A stretch of 63,705 bases of DNA from HGM04593 sp045661205 (GTDB taxonomy: Bacteria > Bacteroidota > Bacteroidia > Bacteroidales > Bacteroidaceae). A model generated the notes under the pieces. It ran no database searches. It had not been told where the DNA came from and saw nothing but the letters and a program-made list of their open reading frames with translations. Below are positions 33,890-42,811 of this stretch, in pieces. The DNA lies in contig JAZRFE010000012.1 of the NCBI GenBank assembly GCA_045661205.1, forward strand, positions 1-63,705, in the 5' to 3' direction. Made by a program: the position numbers and the translations under genes. How positions within the stretch are numbered: the stretch's first letter is position 1; the number at the start of each line of letters is the position of its first letter.

Positions 33890-34474
33890 ATGAGCAAAAA
33901 CGAAAAATACCAGGAAAACAACGAGGAGTTTACCGACAACATAGAGAACACTCCCCAAGAGGAGAGCACAAGCAACGATAATATTGTCGGCGAAGAGGTA
34001 CTCGACGAAAAGAGCCAGCTGGAGCTGAAACTTGCCGAGGCTGCCGAAAAAATAGTCACCCTCGAGGATAAATATCTTCGTCAGGTAGCAGAATTCGACA
34101 ACTACCGCAAACGCACCATAAAGGAGAAAGCCGAGCTTATAAAGAACGGCGGCGAGCGCACCATTGAATCCATTCTGCCTGTGCTCGATGACTTTGAGCG
34201 CGCTATTGCCACAATGCAGAAGAGCGACAATGCAGCAGAATTGCGTACCGGCGTAGAGCTCATCTACAATAAGTTTGTCGGCATCCTCAAGCAGAACGGA
34301 CTGCAAAAGATAGAGACCGAGGGCAAGGAGTTCGACACCGACTACCACGAAGCAATAGCAATGGTACCCACCCCCGACGAATCACTCAAAGGAAAGGTAC
34401 TCGACTGCATACAGACAGGATATATATTAAACGACAAAGTAATACGTCACGCCAAAGTGGCAGTAGGCGAATAA
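33890..34474 (+). CDS. grpE: Nucleotide exchange factor GrpE
   Basis: The 194-residue protein has an acidic disordered N-terminus, a long coiled coil (ELKLAEAAEKIVTLEDKYLRQVAEFDNYRKRT) and the C-terminal beta domain with DFDTDYHEAIAMVPTPDESLKGKVLDCIQTGY-type sequence (shortened here). GrpE releases ADP from DnaK during the chaperone cycle. It is 7 nt upstream of dnaJ; dnaK is not in the window. Confidence 0.94.
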   Translation: MSKNEKYQENNEEFTDNIENTPQEESTSNDNIVGEEVLDEKSQLELKLAEAAEKIVTLEDKYLRQVAEFDNYRKRTIKEKAELIKNGGERTIESILPVLDDFERAIATMQKSDNAAELRTGVELIYNKFVGILKQNGLQKIETEGKEFDTDYHEAIAMVPTPDESLKGKVLDCIQTGYILNDKVIRHAKVAVGE

Positions 34475-34481
34475 CACAAAC

Positions 34482-35660
34482 ATGGCAAAAAGAGACTACT
34501 ACGAAGTGCTTGGCGTGGAGAAAAACGCCACAGCCGATGCCATAAAAAAGGCATATCGTAAAAAAGCAATTCAATATCACCCCGACAAGCAGCAGGACAA
34601 GAGCGACGCCGAAAAGAAAGAGGCCGAGGAGAAGTTTAAAGAGGCTGCCGAGGCATACAGCGTACTCAGCGACCCCGACAAGAAGGCGCGTTACGATCAG
34701 TTCGGACATGCGGGCATGGGCGGTGCAGCCGGTGGCGGAGGCTTCGGCGGATTCGAGGACTTTGACCTCAACGACATCTTCAGCAGCGTGTTCGGTCAGG
34801 GATTCGGCGGCGGAGGTTTTGGCGGCTTCGGCGGATTTGGCGGTGGTGGTGGCGGTCGCGCACAGCAGACACGCTACCGTGGCAGCGACTTGAGAGTGAA
34901 AGTAAAGCTGAACCTTCAGGAGATTTCCACCGGAGTAACAAAGAAATTCAAGCTGAAAAAATATGTTCAGTGTACCCACTGTGGCGGCACAGGAGCCGAG
35001 GGCAATGCTACCGAGACCTGCCCCGAATGTAAGGGAACAGGCCGCGTGATACGCACCCAGCAGAGCATCTTCGGAATGATGCGCACCGAGGCAGCATGTC
35101 CCCGTTGCGGTGGCGAAGGCAAAATCATTAAGGACAAATGTAAGCATTGTAGCGGCGACGGCATCGTGATGGGCGAGGAGGTTGTAGAGGTAAACATCCC
35201 CGCAGGTGTTGTCGAGGGCATGCAGTTGTCGATGCGTGGCAAAGGAAATGCCGGCAAACGCAACGGCGTGAACGGCGACCTTCTTATACATATAGAAGAG
35301 GAGAAACACCCGCAACTCATACGCGACGAGAACGACCTTGTGTACAACTTGCTGCTCGACATTCCCACAGCAGCCCTCGGAGGTGTAGCCGAAATACCCA
35401 CCATAGATGGAGCTGCACGCGTAAACATCGAACCCGGAACACAACCCGGCAAAGTGTTGCGTCTGCGTGGCAAGGGTTTGCCCGCAGTAAATGGCTACGG
35501 TCGTGGCGACATTGTAGTGAACATCAGCGTTTACATACCCGAGACACTTTCAAAAGAGGAGAAGAAGAGCATGGAGAACTTCAAAAACTCGGATAACTTC
35601 AAACCCTCGACAAGCATCAAGGAACAGATTTTCCGCCGCTTCAGAAAATTGTTCGACTAA
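34482..35660 (+). CDS. dnaJ: Chaperone DnaJ
   Basis: The 392-residue type I J-protein has a J domain (1-75) with His33-Pro34-Asp35, an unusually long Gly/Phe region (~78-130, with runs of GGFGGFGGFGGGGGG), four CxxCxGxG zinc motifs (CTHCGGTG, CPECKGTG, CPRCGGEG, CKHCSGDG) and a C-terminal substrate domain. It stimulates DnaK ATPase and delivers unfolded clients. It is co-transcribed with grpE and probably with folC, 18 nt downstream. Confidence 0.96.
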   Translation: MAKRDYYEVLGVEKNATADAIKKAYRKKAIQYHPDKQQDKSDAEKKEAEEKFKEAAEAYSVLSDPDKKARYDQFGHAGMGGAAGGGGFGGFEDFDLNDIFSSVFGQGFGGGGFGGFGGFGGGGGGRAQQTRYRGSDLRVKVKLNLQEISTGVTKKFKLKKYVQCTHCGGTGAEGNATETCPECKGTGRVIRTQQSIFGMMRTEAACPRCGGEGKIIKDKCKHCSGDGIVMGEEVVEVNIPAGVVEGMQLSMRGKGNAGKRNGVNGDLLIHIEEEKHPQLIRDENDLVYNLLLDIPTAALGGVAEIPTIDGAARVNIEPGTQPGKVLRLRGKGLPAVNGYGRGDIVVNISVYIPETLSKEEKKSMENFKNSDNFKPSTSIKEQIFRRFRKLFD

Positions 35661-35678
35661 AGAATAAAATATAGAAAT

Positions 35679-36968
35679 ATGACATACGAAGAGACTGTCG
35701 ATTATCTATTCAACTGCGCTCCGCCCTTTCAACAAGTGGGCGGAGCTGCTTATAAAGAAGGACTTGCCAACAGCATAGCCATCGACGACCATGCCGGCAA
35801 CCCTCACCGCAAATTCCGCACAATACATGTGGCGGGTACCAACGGCAAAGGCTCGTGTTCGCACACCCTCGCTGCCACTATGCAAGCAGCAGGATACAAG
35901 GTAGGCCTGTACACATCGCCCCACCTGATAGACTTCCGCGAAAGAATACGCGTGAACGGAGTGCCGGCAAGCAAAGAGTTTGTCGTGGAGTGGGTGAAGA
36001 GAGAAAAACCATTTTTCGAGCCTCTAAGCCCATCATTCTTTGAGCTTACCACAGCAATGGCATTCAGCTACTTCGCACAGGAGGCAGTGGATGTAGCTAT
36101 AATAGAGGTGGGACTTGGCGGACGACTCGACTGCACGAACATCATAAGCCCCGACCTGTGCATTATAACCAACATCAGCCCCGACCATGTGCAGTTTTTG
36201 GGCAAAAGCCTAGCATCAATAGCAGCGGAAAAGGCGGGCATCATCAAGCCCGGCACACCCGTAATCATAGGCGAGACAACTCCCGAGACACGTAAGGTAT
36301 TCATGCAGAAGGCCGAAGAGGAACAGGCACCCATCATCCTTGCCGAAGAGAACAACCTCGTAAAAAGTGCAACCCCCACAACCGAAGGTTACACATACGA
36401 GACAACCATTTTCGGCACCATAGAAGGAGAGCTTGGCGGTGACTATCAGGTAAAAAACGCAAACACCATTCTCAATGCCATTGTGCGCCTCATAGGCCTG
36501 GGTTACAACATCAGCGAAGAGAGCATACGCACAGGCTTTTCAAGCGTTTGCGCCACCACAGGTCTGATGGGCCGTTGGCAAAATCTTGGCACACAGCCAA
36601 AAACGGTATGCGACGCAGGGCACAATATAGGAGGTATAAAATATATCGTGAGCCAACTGAAAAGAGAAAAATACAACACCCTGCGCATAGTCTTCGGAAT
36701 GGTGAACGACAAGGAGATTGACGAGGTGCTTGCAATGATGCCCAAAGAGGCAACATACTACTTTACCCAGGCAAGCATACGACGCGCGCTCCCCGCCGAG
36801 GAGATGAAAAAGAAGGCTGACGCCTATGGACTGGGTGGCACCCACCACCCCACAGTGTGCGAAGCACTGCAAGCGGCACAAGCCGACGCATCGCCCGACG
36901 ACTTCATATTCATCGGGGGCAGTTGCTTCGTCGTAGCCGACCTGCTACAAGAAATAGCAAACTCATAA
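35679..36968 (+). CDS. folC: Bifunctional folylpolyglutamate/dihydrofolate synthase
   Basis: The 429-residue Mur-ligase-family enzyme has HVAGTNGKGSCSHTLA (P-loop, ~48), TSPHLIDFRERIRVNG, the metal-site region IIEVGLGGRLDCTN, ITNISPDHVQFLG, and the C-terminal domain ligand VCDAGHNIGG. It adds glutamate to dihydropteroate and to folates. It follows dnaJ by 18 nt and is ended by a good terminator, so it is the last gene of grpE-dnaJ-folC. Confidence 0.94.
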   Translation: MTYEETVDYLFNCAPPFQQVGGAAYKEGLANSIAIDDHAGNPHRKFRTIHVAGTNGKGSCSHTLAATMQAAGYKVGLYTSPHLIDFRERIRVNGVPASKEFVVEWVKREKPFFEPLSPSFFELTTAMAFSYFAQEAVDVAIIEVGLGGRLDCTNIISPDLCIITNISPDHVQFLGKSLASIAAEKAGIIKPGTPVIIGETTPETRKVFMQKAEEEQAPIILAEENNLVKSATPTTEGYTYETTIFGTIEGELGGDYQVKNANTILNAIVRLIGLGYNISEESIRTGFSSVCATTGLMGRWQNLGTQPKTVCDAGHNIGGIKYIVSQLKREKYNTLRIVFGMVNDKEIDEVLAMMPKEATYYFTQASIRRALPAEEMKKKADAYGLGGTHHPTVCEALQAAQADASPDDFIFIGGSCFVVADLLQEIANS

Positions 36969-36975
36969 AAAAGAG

Positions 36976-37016
36976 ACGCGATAGACAGATTTTTCACCCT
37001 GGATATCGCGTTTTTT
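36976..37016 (+). terminator. Terminator of grpE-dnaJ-folC
   Basis: Arms ACGCGATA (36976-36983) and TATCGCGT (37004-37011), with a further internal CAG/CTG pairing, are followed by T6 (37011-37016), 8 nt after the folC stop. Confidence 0.82.
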
Positions 37017-37089
37017 GTGTAAAAAAAGAGAAAAAAGCAACATAAAGCAGCAGTAAAAAAATTAAAGGACAAAAAACCTCGCGCATTAT

Positions 37090-37120
37090 TTTGCTAAAAG
37101 ATTTATTTTTATTTTATTTG
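37090..37120 (+). promoter_or_regulatory. Probable promoter of galM-transporter-galK
   Basis: TTTG (37090-37093), a 19-nt spacer and TTTATTTG (37113-37120) differ from the Bacteroidota consensus at one position. It would give a leader of about 100 nt before galM. Confidence 0.55.
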
Positions 37121-37230
37121 CAAAAGAGTTGCGAAAACCGGACATTTGAGAGGAGAAAACAGGAGTATCCTCAGCCTTTCGTTGTTTGTTTTTCGCATAA
37201 ACAATAACCCAAATGCAATAAAATACAAAT

Positions 37231-38319
37231 ATGAGTTGCTGTAAAAAAAACCTTTCGGGGCTTAAGGCCGCCGATTTCAAGAAGAGCATAAAAGGTAAAA
37301 AAACCGCTCTTTACATTCTGAAAAATAACAAAGGTTGCGAAGTTGCCATTACCAACTATGGCGGTGCCATCCTTAGCATCATGGTTCCCGACCGTAACGG
37401 CAATTATGCCAATGTCATTCAGGGACATGACAGTATCGACAACCACATTAACAACAATCCCGAGCCCTTCCTCAGCACACTTGTTGGCCGCTACGGCAAC
37501 CGCATCTGCAAAGGAAAGTTCAGCATCGACGGTCAAGAGTATCAGCTTGCAGTAAACAACGGCCCTAACCACTTACATGGTGGTCCCACAGGATTCCACG
37601 CCCGCGTTTGGGATGCAGAGCGCATCGACGAGCAGACATTGAAACTCAACTATGTATCGGCCGACGGCGAAGAGGGCTTCCCCGGAAACCTCGATGTAAC
37701 AGTGGTTTACACATTCACCGACGACAACGAGCTGAAAATCGACTACACAGCGACAACCGACAAAAAAACCATTGTGAACCTCACAAGCCACGGTTTCTTC
37801 TCACTCTCGGGAATCGCAAACCCCACAGCCACTATCGACAATCTCATCTGCGAAATCAACGCAGACAACTATATCCCCATTGACGAGACTTCTATCCCCA
37901 CAGGCGAAATTGCCACAGTTAAAGGCACACCCTTCGATTTTACCACCCCCATGGAGGTTGGTGCACGCATCGATGCTGACGACCAGCAGATTAAGCATGG
38001 TGCAGGTTACGACCACTGTTGGGTACTCAACAAGAAAGAGGCCGGCGAGTTGAGCTTTGCAGCAAAAGTTACCGAGCCTGTGAGTGGCCGTACAATGGAG
38101 GTTTACACCACCGAGCCCGGTGTACAGGTGTACACATCGAACTGGCACAGTGGTTTCGCAGGAGCACACGGAGCAACATTCCCCCGTCGCAGTGCCATCT
38201 GCTTCGAGGCACAGCACTACCCCGACACTCCCAACCGCGACAACTTCCCCAGCGTAATTTTGAACCCGGGCGAGACATACACCCAGACTACAATTTACAA
38301 ATTCGGAATTGCTGAATAA
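37231..38319 (+). CDS. galM: Aldose 1-epimerase (mutarotase)
   Basis: The 362-residue protein begins without a signal peptide (MSCCKKNLSGLKAADF), so it is cytosolic. GalM blocks are present: ITNYGGAILSIMVPDRNG, VGRYGNRICKGKF, NGPNHLHGGPTGFHARVW (catalytic His), LTSHGFFSLSG, AGYDHCWVLN and the acid Glu region QVYTSNWHSGF...CFEAQHYPDTPN. It interconverts alpha- and beta-galactose so that GalK can phosphorylate the alpha anomer. The transporter gene follows by 34 nt. Confidence 0.94.
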   Translation: MSCCKKNLSGLKAADFKKSIKGKKTALYILKNNKGCEVAITNYGGAILSIMVPDRNGNYANVIQGHDSIDNHINNNPEPFLSTLVGRYGNRICKGKFSIDGQEYQLAVNNGPNHLHGGPTGFHARVWDAERIDEQTLKLNYVSADGEEGFPGNLDVTVVYTFTDDNELKIDYTATTDKKTIVNLTSHGFFSLSGIANPTATIDNLICEINADNYIPIDETSIPTGEIATVKGTPFDFTTPMEVGARIDADDQQIKHGAGYDHCWVLNKKEAGELSFAAKVTEPVSGRTMEVYTTEPGVQVYTSNWHSGFAGAHGATFPRRSAICFEAQHYPDTPNRDNFPSVILNPGETYTQTTIYKFGIAE

Positions 38320-38353
38320 TTGAATTATTAATAAATATTAAATTTAAATCATT

Positions 38354-39601
38354 ATGGAACAAAAAAAGAAAAACGGAGCTATCATAGCCATTGCAGCTAT
38401 GGTATTCCTCTTTGCCATGATTTCGTTTGTTACAAACATGGCTGCGCCTTTTGGCACAATTTGGAAATTGAAGTATGAGTGGGCCGGAATGGTCGGTAAC
38501 TTGATGAACTTTGCAGCTTACCTGTTTATGGGTATTCCCGCAGGTATGATGATTACAAAGATCGGTTACAAGAAAACTGCATTGGTTGCACTTGCTCTCG
38601 GTTTCATCGGTGTAGGTGTACAGTACGGTTCAAGCACTATGAACGCTGACGCAATCAGTGCTTACGTTGTATATCTTCTCGGTGCTTTCATCTGCGGTTT
38701 CTGTGTATGTATCCTCAACACAGTTGTTAACCCCATGCTCAACCTTATGGGTGGTGGCGGTAACAAAGGTAACCAGCTCATCCAGATTGGTGGTTCACTC
38801 AACTCATTGGCAGCAACCCTTACTCCTATGCTCGCCGGTGCGATGATTGGTGAAATCACAAAGAACACAAGCATGGGTGACGTTTCAATGCTCCTTATCA
38901 TTGCTATGGCTATCTTTGCTGCTTCATTCGTAATCATTTATTTCACAAAAATCGAAGAGCCCGAAACTGAGAAATCAAACGTTCTTGAAGGTATCAAAGG
39001 TGCTCTCAAGTACAAACACCTTGTATTGGGTATCATCGCTATCTTCTTCTATGTAGGTATCGAGGTTGGTATCCCCGGACAGTTGTTGTTCTACTTGAGT
39101 AAACCCGTTGCTGACGGTGGTGTATTGGGTAGCGCTGCTATTGCAGGTGTTATCGCAGGTTTCTACTGGTTGTTGATGCTCGTAGGTCGTCTTACTAGTG
39201 CATTCATCAGCGGTGCTGTAAGTTCACGTGCACAGCTCACAACAGTTTCTGCTGTGGCTCTCATCCTTTTGATTGCTGCCATCTTCATGCCCGAAGCATC
39301 AACAATTACATTGGCAGGTGCAAATGTACCCTTTAAGGTGGCTCTGATTGTTGCTTGCGGTCTCTGTACTTCAGTAATGTGGGGTGTTGTATTCAACCTC
39401 GCAACAGAAGGTCTCGGTAAGTACACAGCTGCTGCATCAGGTCTCTTCATGACTATGGTAGTTGGTGGTGGTGTTATGCCTTTCATCCAGAATATCACAG
39501 CTGACCAGATCGGTGACATCAACAGCTACTGGATTGTTGTAGCAATGTTGGCATACATGCTCTTCTACGCACTTATCGGTTCAAGACCTACAAAGAAATA
39601 A
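38354..39601 (+). CDS. MFS sugar transporter, probable galactose/glucose permease
   Basis: The 415-residue protein has 12 predicted membrane helices, beginning after a short Lys-rich N-terminus. It has the FucP/GluP-like MFS pattern (AAYLFMGIPAGMMITKIGYKKT as the loop 2-3 motif, NPMLNLMGGGGNKGNQLIQIGGSLNSL). Position between galM and galK makes galactose the likely substrate, taken up with protons or sodium. Codons for Gly, Val and Ala end mostly in T (GGT, GTT, GCT), unlike most neighbours, which suggests high expression or a different origin. Confidence 0.9.
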   Translation: MEQKKKNGAIIAIAAMVFLFAMISFVTNMAAPFGTIWKLKYEWAGMVGNLMNFAAYLFMGIPAGMMITKIGYKKTALVALALGFIGVGVQYGSSTMNADAISAYVVYLLGAFICGFCVCILNTVVNPMLNLMGGGGNKGNQLIQIGGSLNSLAATLTPMLAGAMIGEITKNTSMGDVSMLLIIAMAIFAASFVIIYFTKIEEPETEKSNVLEGIKGALKYKHLVLGIIAIFFYVGIEVGIPGQLLFYLSKPVADGGVLGSAAIAGVIAGFYWLLMLVGRLTSAFISGAVSSRAQLTTVSAVALILLIAAIFMPEASTITLAGANVPFKVALIVACGLCTSVMWGVVFNLATEGLGKYTAAASGLFMTMVVGGGVMPFIQNITADQIGDINSYWIVVAMLAYMLFYALIGSRPTKK

Positions 39602-39645
39602 TTTCAAACAAACATATTTTCTAACTTAATAAAACTTATTATACT

Positions 39646-40800
39646 ATGGATATAGAATATGTAAGAAGTCGTTTCATCAAACATTTCGACGGAACAACAG
39701 GTAGCATCTACGCATCTCCCGGTCGTATCAACCTCATCGGTGAGCACACTGACTACAACAACGGTTTTGTATTCCCCGGTGCTGTAAACAAAGGTATCAT
39801 GGCTGAGATCAAGGCTAACGGTACTGACAAGGTTTGTGCTTACTCTATCGACGAGAAAGATTATGTAGAGTTCGGCTTGAACGAAGAAGATGCACCCCGC
39901 GCAACATGGGCAAGATATATCTTCGGTGTTTGCCGCGAGATGATTAAGCGTGGTGTTCCCGTTAAGGGCTTCAACACAGCATTTGCAGGTGATGTACCCC
40001 TCGGCGCAGGTATGTCTTCATCAGCAGCTTTGGAGAGCACATTCGCGTTTGCGATGAACGACATGTTCGGCGACAACAAGATTGACAAATTCGAGCTTGC
40101 TAAGGTAGGTCAGGCAACAGAGCACAACTACATTGGTGTGAACTGCGGTATCATGGACCAGTTTGCAAGTGTATTCGGCAAAGCAGGCAGCCTCATCCGC
40201 CTCGATTGCCGTTCACTCGAGTACTCATACTTCCCCTTCAAACCCGAGGGCTACCGTCTCGTTCTCCTCAACACATGCGTTAAACACGAGCTCGTAGGTT
40301 CTCCCTACAACGAGCGTCGTCTCTCTTGCGAGCGCGTAGCTGAGGTTATCAAGGCTAAATATCCCGAAATCACTTCACTCCGCGACGCTAACTTCGACAT
40401 GCTCGAAGAGGTTAAGGCTGAGTTGAAACCCGAGGATTACAACCGTGCCAAATATGTTATCGGCGAGGTACAGCGCGTGCTCGACGTTTGCGACGCTCTC
40501 GAGGCCGGCGACTACGAGACAGTAGGTAAGAAGATGTACGAGACACACTTCGGCCTCAGCAAGGATTACGATGTAAGCTGCGAGGAGCTCGACTTCTTGG
40601 TAGACGTTGCTATCGACTGCGGTGTAACAGGTTCTCGTATGATGGGTGGCGGCTTCGGTGGTTGTACAATCAACCTCGTGAAAGACGAACTCTATGAGAT
40701 GTTCACAGAGAAAGCTAACGAGCTCTACAAAGAGAAATACGGTAAGCTTCCCAAAATCTACGACGTTGTTATCGGCGACGGTTCACGTAAGATCTGCTAA
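39646..40800 (+). CDS. galK: Galactokinase
   Basis: The 384-residue GHMP kinase has the galactokinase signature GRINLIGEHTDYNNGFVFP (~27-45), the ATP-binding PLGAGMSSSAAL and the third GHMP motif GSRMMGGGFGGCTINLV. It makes galactose-1-phosphate, entering the Leloir pathway; galT and galE are not in the window. Codon use is T-ending, as in the transporter gene. A perfect palindromic terminator follows. Confidence 0.96.
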   Translation: MDIEYVRSRFIKHFDGTTGSIYASPGRINLIGEHTDYNNGFVFPGAVNKGIMAEIKANGTDKVCAYSIDEKDYVEFGLNEEDAPRATWARYIFGVCREMIKRGVPVKGFNTAFAGDVPLGAGMSSSAALESTFAFAMNDMFGDNKIDKFELAKVGQATEHNYIGVNCGIMDQFASVFGKAGSLIRLDCRSLEYSYFPFKPEGYRLVLLNTCVKHELVGSPYNERRLSCERVAEVIKAKYPEITSLRDANFDMLEEVKAELKPEDYNRAKYVIGEVQRVLDVCDALEAGDYETVGKKMYETHFGLSKDYDVSCEELDFLVDVAIDCGVTGSRMMGGGFGGCTINLVKDELYEMFTEKANELYKEKYGKLPKIYDVVIGDGSRKIC

Positions 40801-40833
40801 TAAAAAGCAACAGTCCCTTACGGGGCAATATAT

Positions 40834-40873
40834 ATTAAGAGAACGTGTAATTACACGTTCTCTTAATGTTTTT
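40834..40873 (+). terminator. Terminator of the gal operon
   Basis: A perfect 34-bp palindrome (17-bp arms, 40834-40867) is followed by GTTTTT, 34 nt after the galK stop. Confidence 0.9.
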
Positions 40874-40916
40874 ATATAATTTCTTTGTATCTTCGTGGTT
40901 GTAAAAAAAGGAACAT

Positions 40917-41630
40917 ATGGCTAACAGTTATTTCAGATTCAAGCAATTTACCATAAACCAGGATAAATGTGCAATGAAGGTGGGCACCGACGGTTGTCTG
41001 CTTGGAGCGTGGGCCGACCTTAGGCAGAGCCACAAGATACTCGACGTGGGTTGCGGCAGCGGGCTGATAGCTATCATGGCTGCGCAACGATGCTCCGAGG
41101 CATACATCACAGGCATTGAGCTTGACAAAGATGCCGCGTCGCAGGCACGCGAAAATGCCGACGCATCGCCATGGAGCGAGCGCATGAATATTATACACAA
41201 GGATTTTCTGCAATATGCGCCCGACGAAAAATTCGACACGATACTGAGCAACCCACCCTACTTCGTGGGCAGCATGAAATGCCCCGACGACAAACGCTCA
41301 AAGGCTCGTCATGACGATTCACTTGCAAGCGATGCACTGCTGGCTCATGCCTGCGAACTGCTGCTCGAGGGTGGCAAACTATCGGTGGTAATTCCCGCCG
41401 AACAGAGCGAAATATGGAACAAGCAGGCTCTGTCCGTCGGATTACATTTGACAAGAATAACATTTATACACACCCGCGCCACTGCTGCGCCCAAAAGAGT
41501 GCTCATGGAGTTCACAAAAGGCGAGAATGCAACTACCCTCTTGAAAAAAGATTTTGTATTGGAGGAAGAACCGGGAAAATACAGCGAAGAGGCTACAAGA
41601 CTCTTGCAGCCATTCTATCTGAAACTATAA
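40917..41630 (+). CDS. trmN: tRNA1(Val) adenine-37 N6-methyltransferase (TrmN6/YfiC)
   Basis: The 237-residue class I SAM methyltransferase starts FRFKQFTINQDKCAMKVGTDGCLLGAW, the hallmark of the YfiC family. It also has the SAM site LDVGCGSGLIAIMAAQR and the catalytic motif SNPPYF. It methylates A37 of tRNA-Val. It is monocistronic, convergent with the lipid kinase gene, whose stop lies 3 nt away. Confidence 0.92.
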   Translation: MANSYFRFKQFTINQDKCAMKVGTDGCLLGAWADLRQSHKILDVGCGSGLIAIMAAQRCSEAYITGIELDKDAASQARENADASPWSERMNIIHKDFLQYAPDEKFDTILSNPPYFVGSMKCPDDKRSKARHDDSLASDALLAHACELLLEGGKLSVVIPAEQSEIWNKQALSVGLHLTRITFIHTRATAAPKRVLMEFTKGENATTLLKKDFVLEEEPGKYSEEATRLLQPFYLKL

Positions 41631-41632
41631 AA

Positions 41633-42643
41633 TCAACGTTTTTTATCGTTTGTCTGCCAAGGCAGAGAAATAAACTTATCGCTGATGTCCACAGGGAAAG
41701 AGCCACTGAAAAGGTTAAAGAACTGCTTGTACACAGGCACAGGCTGATACATTCCGTCCCAATCGGGCACTGCAAGCACCTTCATTCCATTGGGCACAGC
41801 CTCGACAAACAGTTCGGCATCCATCTCCACTGGTTCTCCATCGAAATGCACCACACCAGGAGTTTTTCGACGCACCTTCAACCACTTTGTATTCAAAGTC
41901 TTGATGTGACTGTTCTGGTCTATGCTGTTACTCAGCACCTGATTGATGAGAATAGGAACATCCACAAGAGAGAAAGGCTTAAGAATAGTCACGCTGAGCA
42001 AACCATCCTTCATAGATGCCTGGGGTGCAATATAGACATTATTGCCATACTGCGCAGCATTGCCGCAAGCAATAAGAAATACCTCATCTACCACAACGCC
42101 CTGCTCGGTCTCAATCTCGTAAACCTCGGGTTTATACATGGCAAGGTCGTGAAAAGCCTTATTGATATATCCGATGAATCCACGACGTTTACCCTCGGCA
42201 AAACTGCGGCTGACAAGAGCATCAAAGCCCATTCCGCAAGTACAGAAGAAGGGAGTGCCGTTTATCTTGCCATAATCTACGGCAACAGTTTCGGAGCGAT
42301 TGATAAATTCCAACGCCTTATTTACATCCATCGGAATACCCAAATGACGCGCAAAGCCGTTACCCGAGCCACTTGGCAGAATGCCCAATGCAGTATTTGT
42401 TCCCACAAGTGAGCGGGCAACCTCGTTCACAGTGCCATCGCCGCCAACAGCAACGACAGCATCAACACCCTGCTCCACCGCACTTTTGGTAAGTTCGCAA
42501 GCATGAGCAATATATTTTGTCTCGGCAATGGCATAGTCAAATTTGCTTTTGTCGATACAAGATTCTATAAGCCTTGGCACCGAGCGTTTATTACTAATGC
42601 CCGACTTAGGATTTATAAGAAACAACAGACTTCTTTTACTCAT
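41633..42643 (-). CDS. YegS/diacylglycerol kinase family lipid kinase
   Basis: 336 residues from the ATG at 42643; the frame is open to a TTG at 42676, but the conserved start is KRSLLFLINPKSG. The catalytic block VDAVVAVGGDGTVNEVARSL and the substrate-side GSGNGFARHLGIP are present, and VHFDGEPVEMD marks the C-terminal lobe. The family phosphorylates diacylglycerol, sphingoid or related lipids; Bacteroidota make sphingolipids, so both are possible. The upstream repeat (42671-42770) provides a TATCTTTG box at 42681-42674 facing this gene. Confidence 0.88.
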   Translation of the reverse strand: MSKRSLLFLINPKSGISNKRSVPRLIESCIDKSKFDYAIAETKYIAHACELTKSAVEQGVDAVVAVGGDGTVNEVARSLVGTNTALGILPSGSGNGFARHLGIPMDVNKALEFINRSETVAVDYGKINGTPFFCTCGMGFDALVSRSFAEGKRRGFIGYINKAFHDLAMYKPEVYEIETEQGVVVDEVFLIACGNAAQYGNNVYIAPQASMKDGLLSVTILKPFSLVDVPILINQVLSNSIDQNSHIKTLNTKWLKVRRKTPGVVHFDGEPVEMDAELFVEAVPNGMKVLAVPDWDGMYQPVPVYKQFFNLFSGSFPVDISDKFISLPWQTNDKKR

Positions 42644-42670
42644 GATTACTTTCTTAATTTCTATATTATG

Positions 42671-42770
42671 TTGCAAAGATAGTGTAAACGAGTGGGTGAA
42701 AATTCATTTTCAAGCGCAATGAGCACAGCCTATTTTCGCAAACTTCTGTTTGCAAAGATAGCTTAAAGTT
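42671..42770. repeat. Structured intergenic repeat, full copy plus partial copy (family copy B)
   Basis: The full unit is 42671-42743: left end TTGCAAAGATAGTG, right end GCACAGCCTATTTTCGC, and a central hairpin TGAAAA-TTCA-TTTTCA (42697-42712). A second left end (TTTGCAAAGATAGCTTAAAG, 42749-42768) follows, as in copy A at 11375-11479. Stem bases differ from copy A while the TTCA loop and both ends are kept. Confidence 0.7.
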
Positions 42771-42811
42771 TGTAAAAAATCAGACAAACAAGGAAATAAT
42801 TTCACACACTC

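Noticed and set aside
37117..37200. A possible third copy of the structured repeat upstream of galM
   Set aside because: It shares GAGAGGAGAA and CAGCCT with copy A but lacks the paired ends and the TTCA hairpin.
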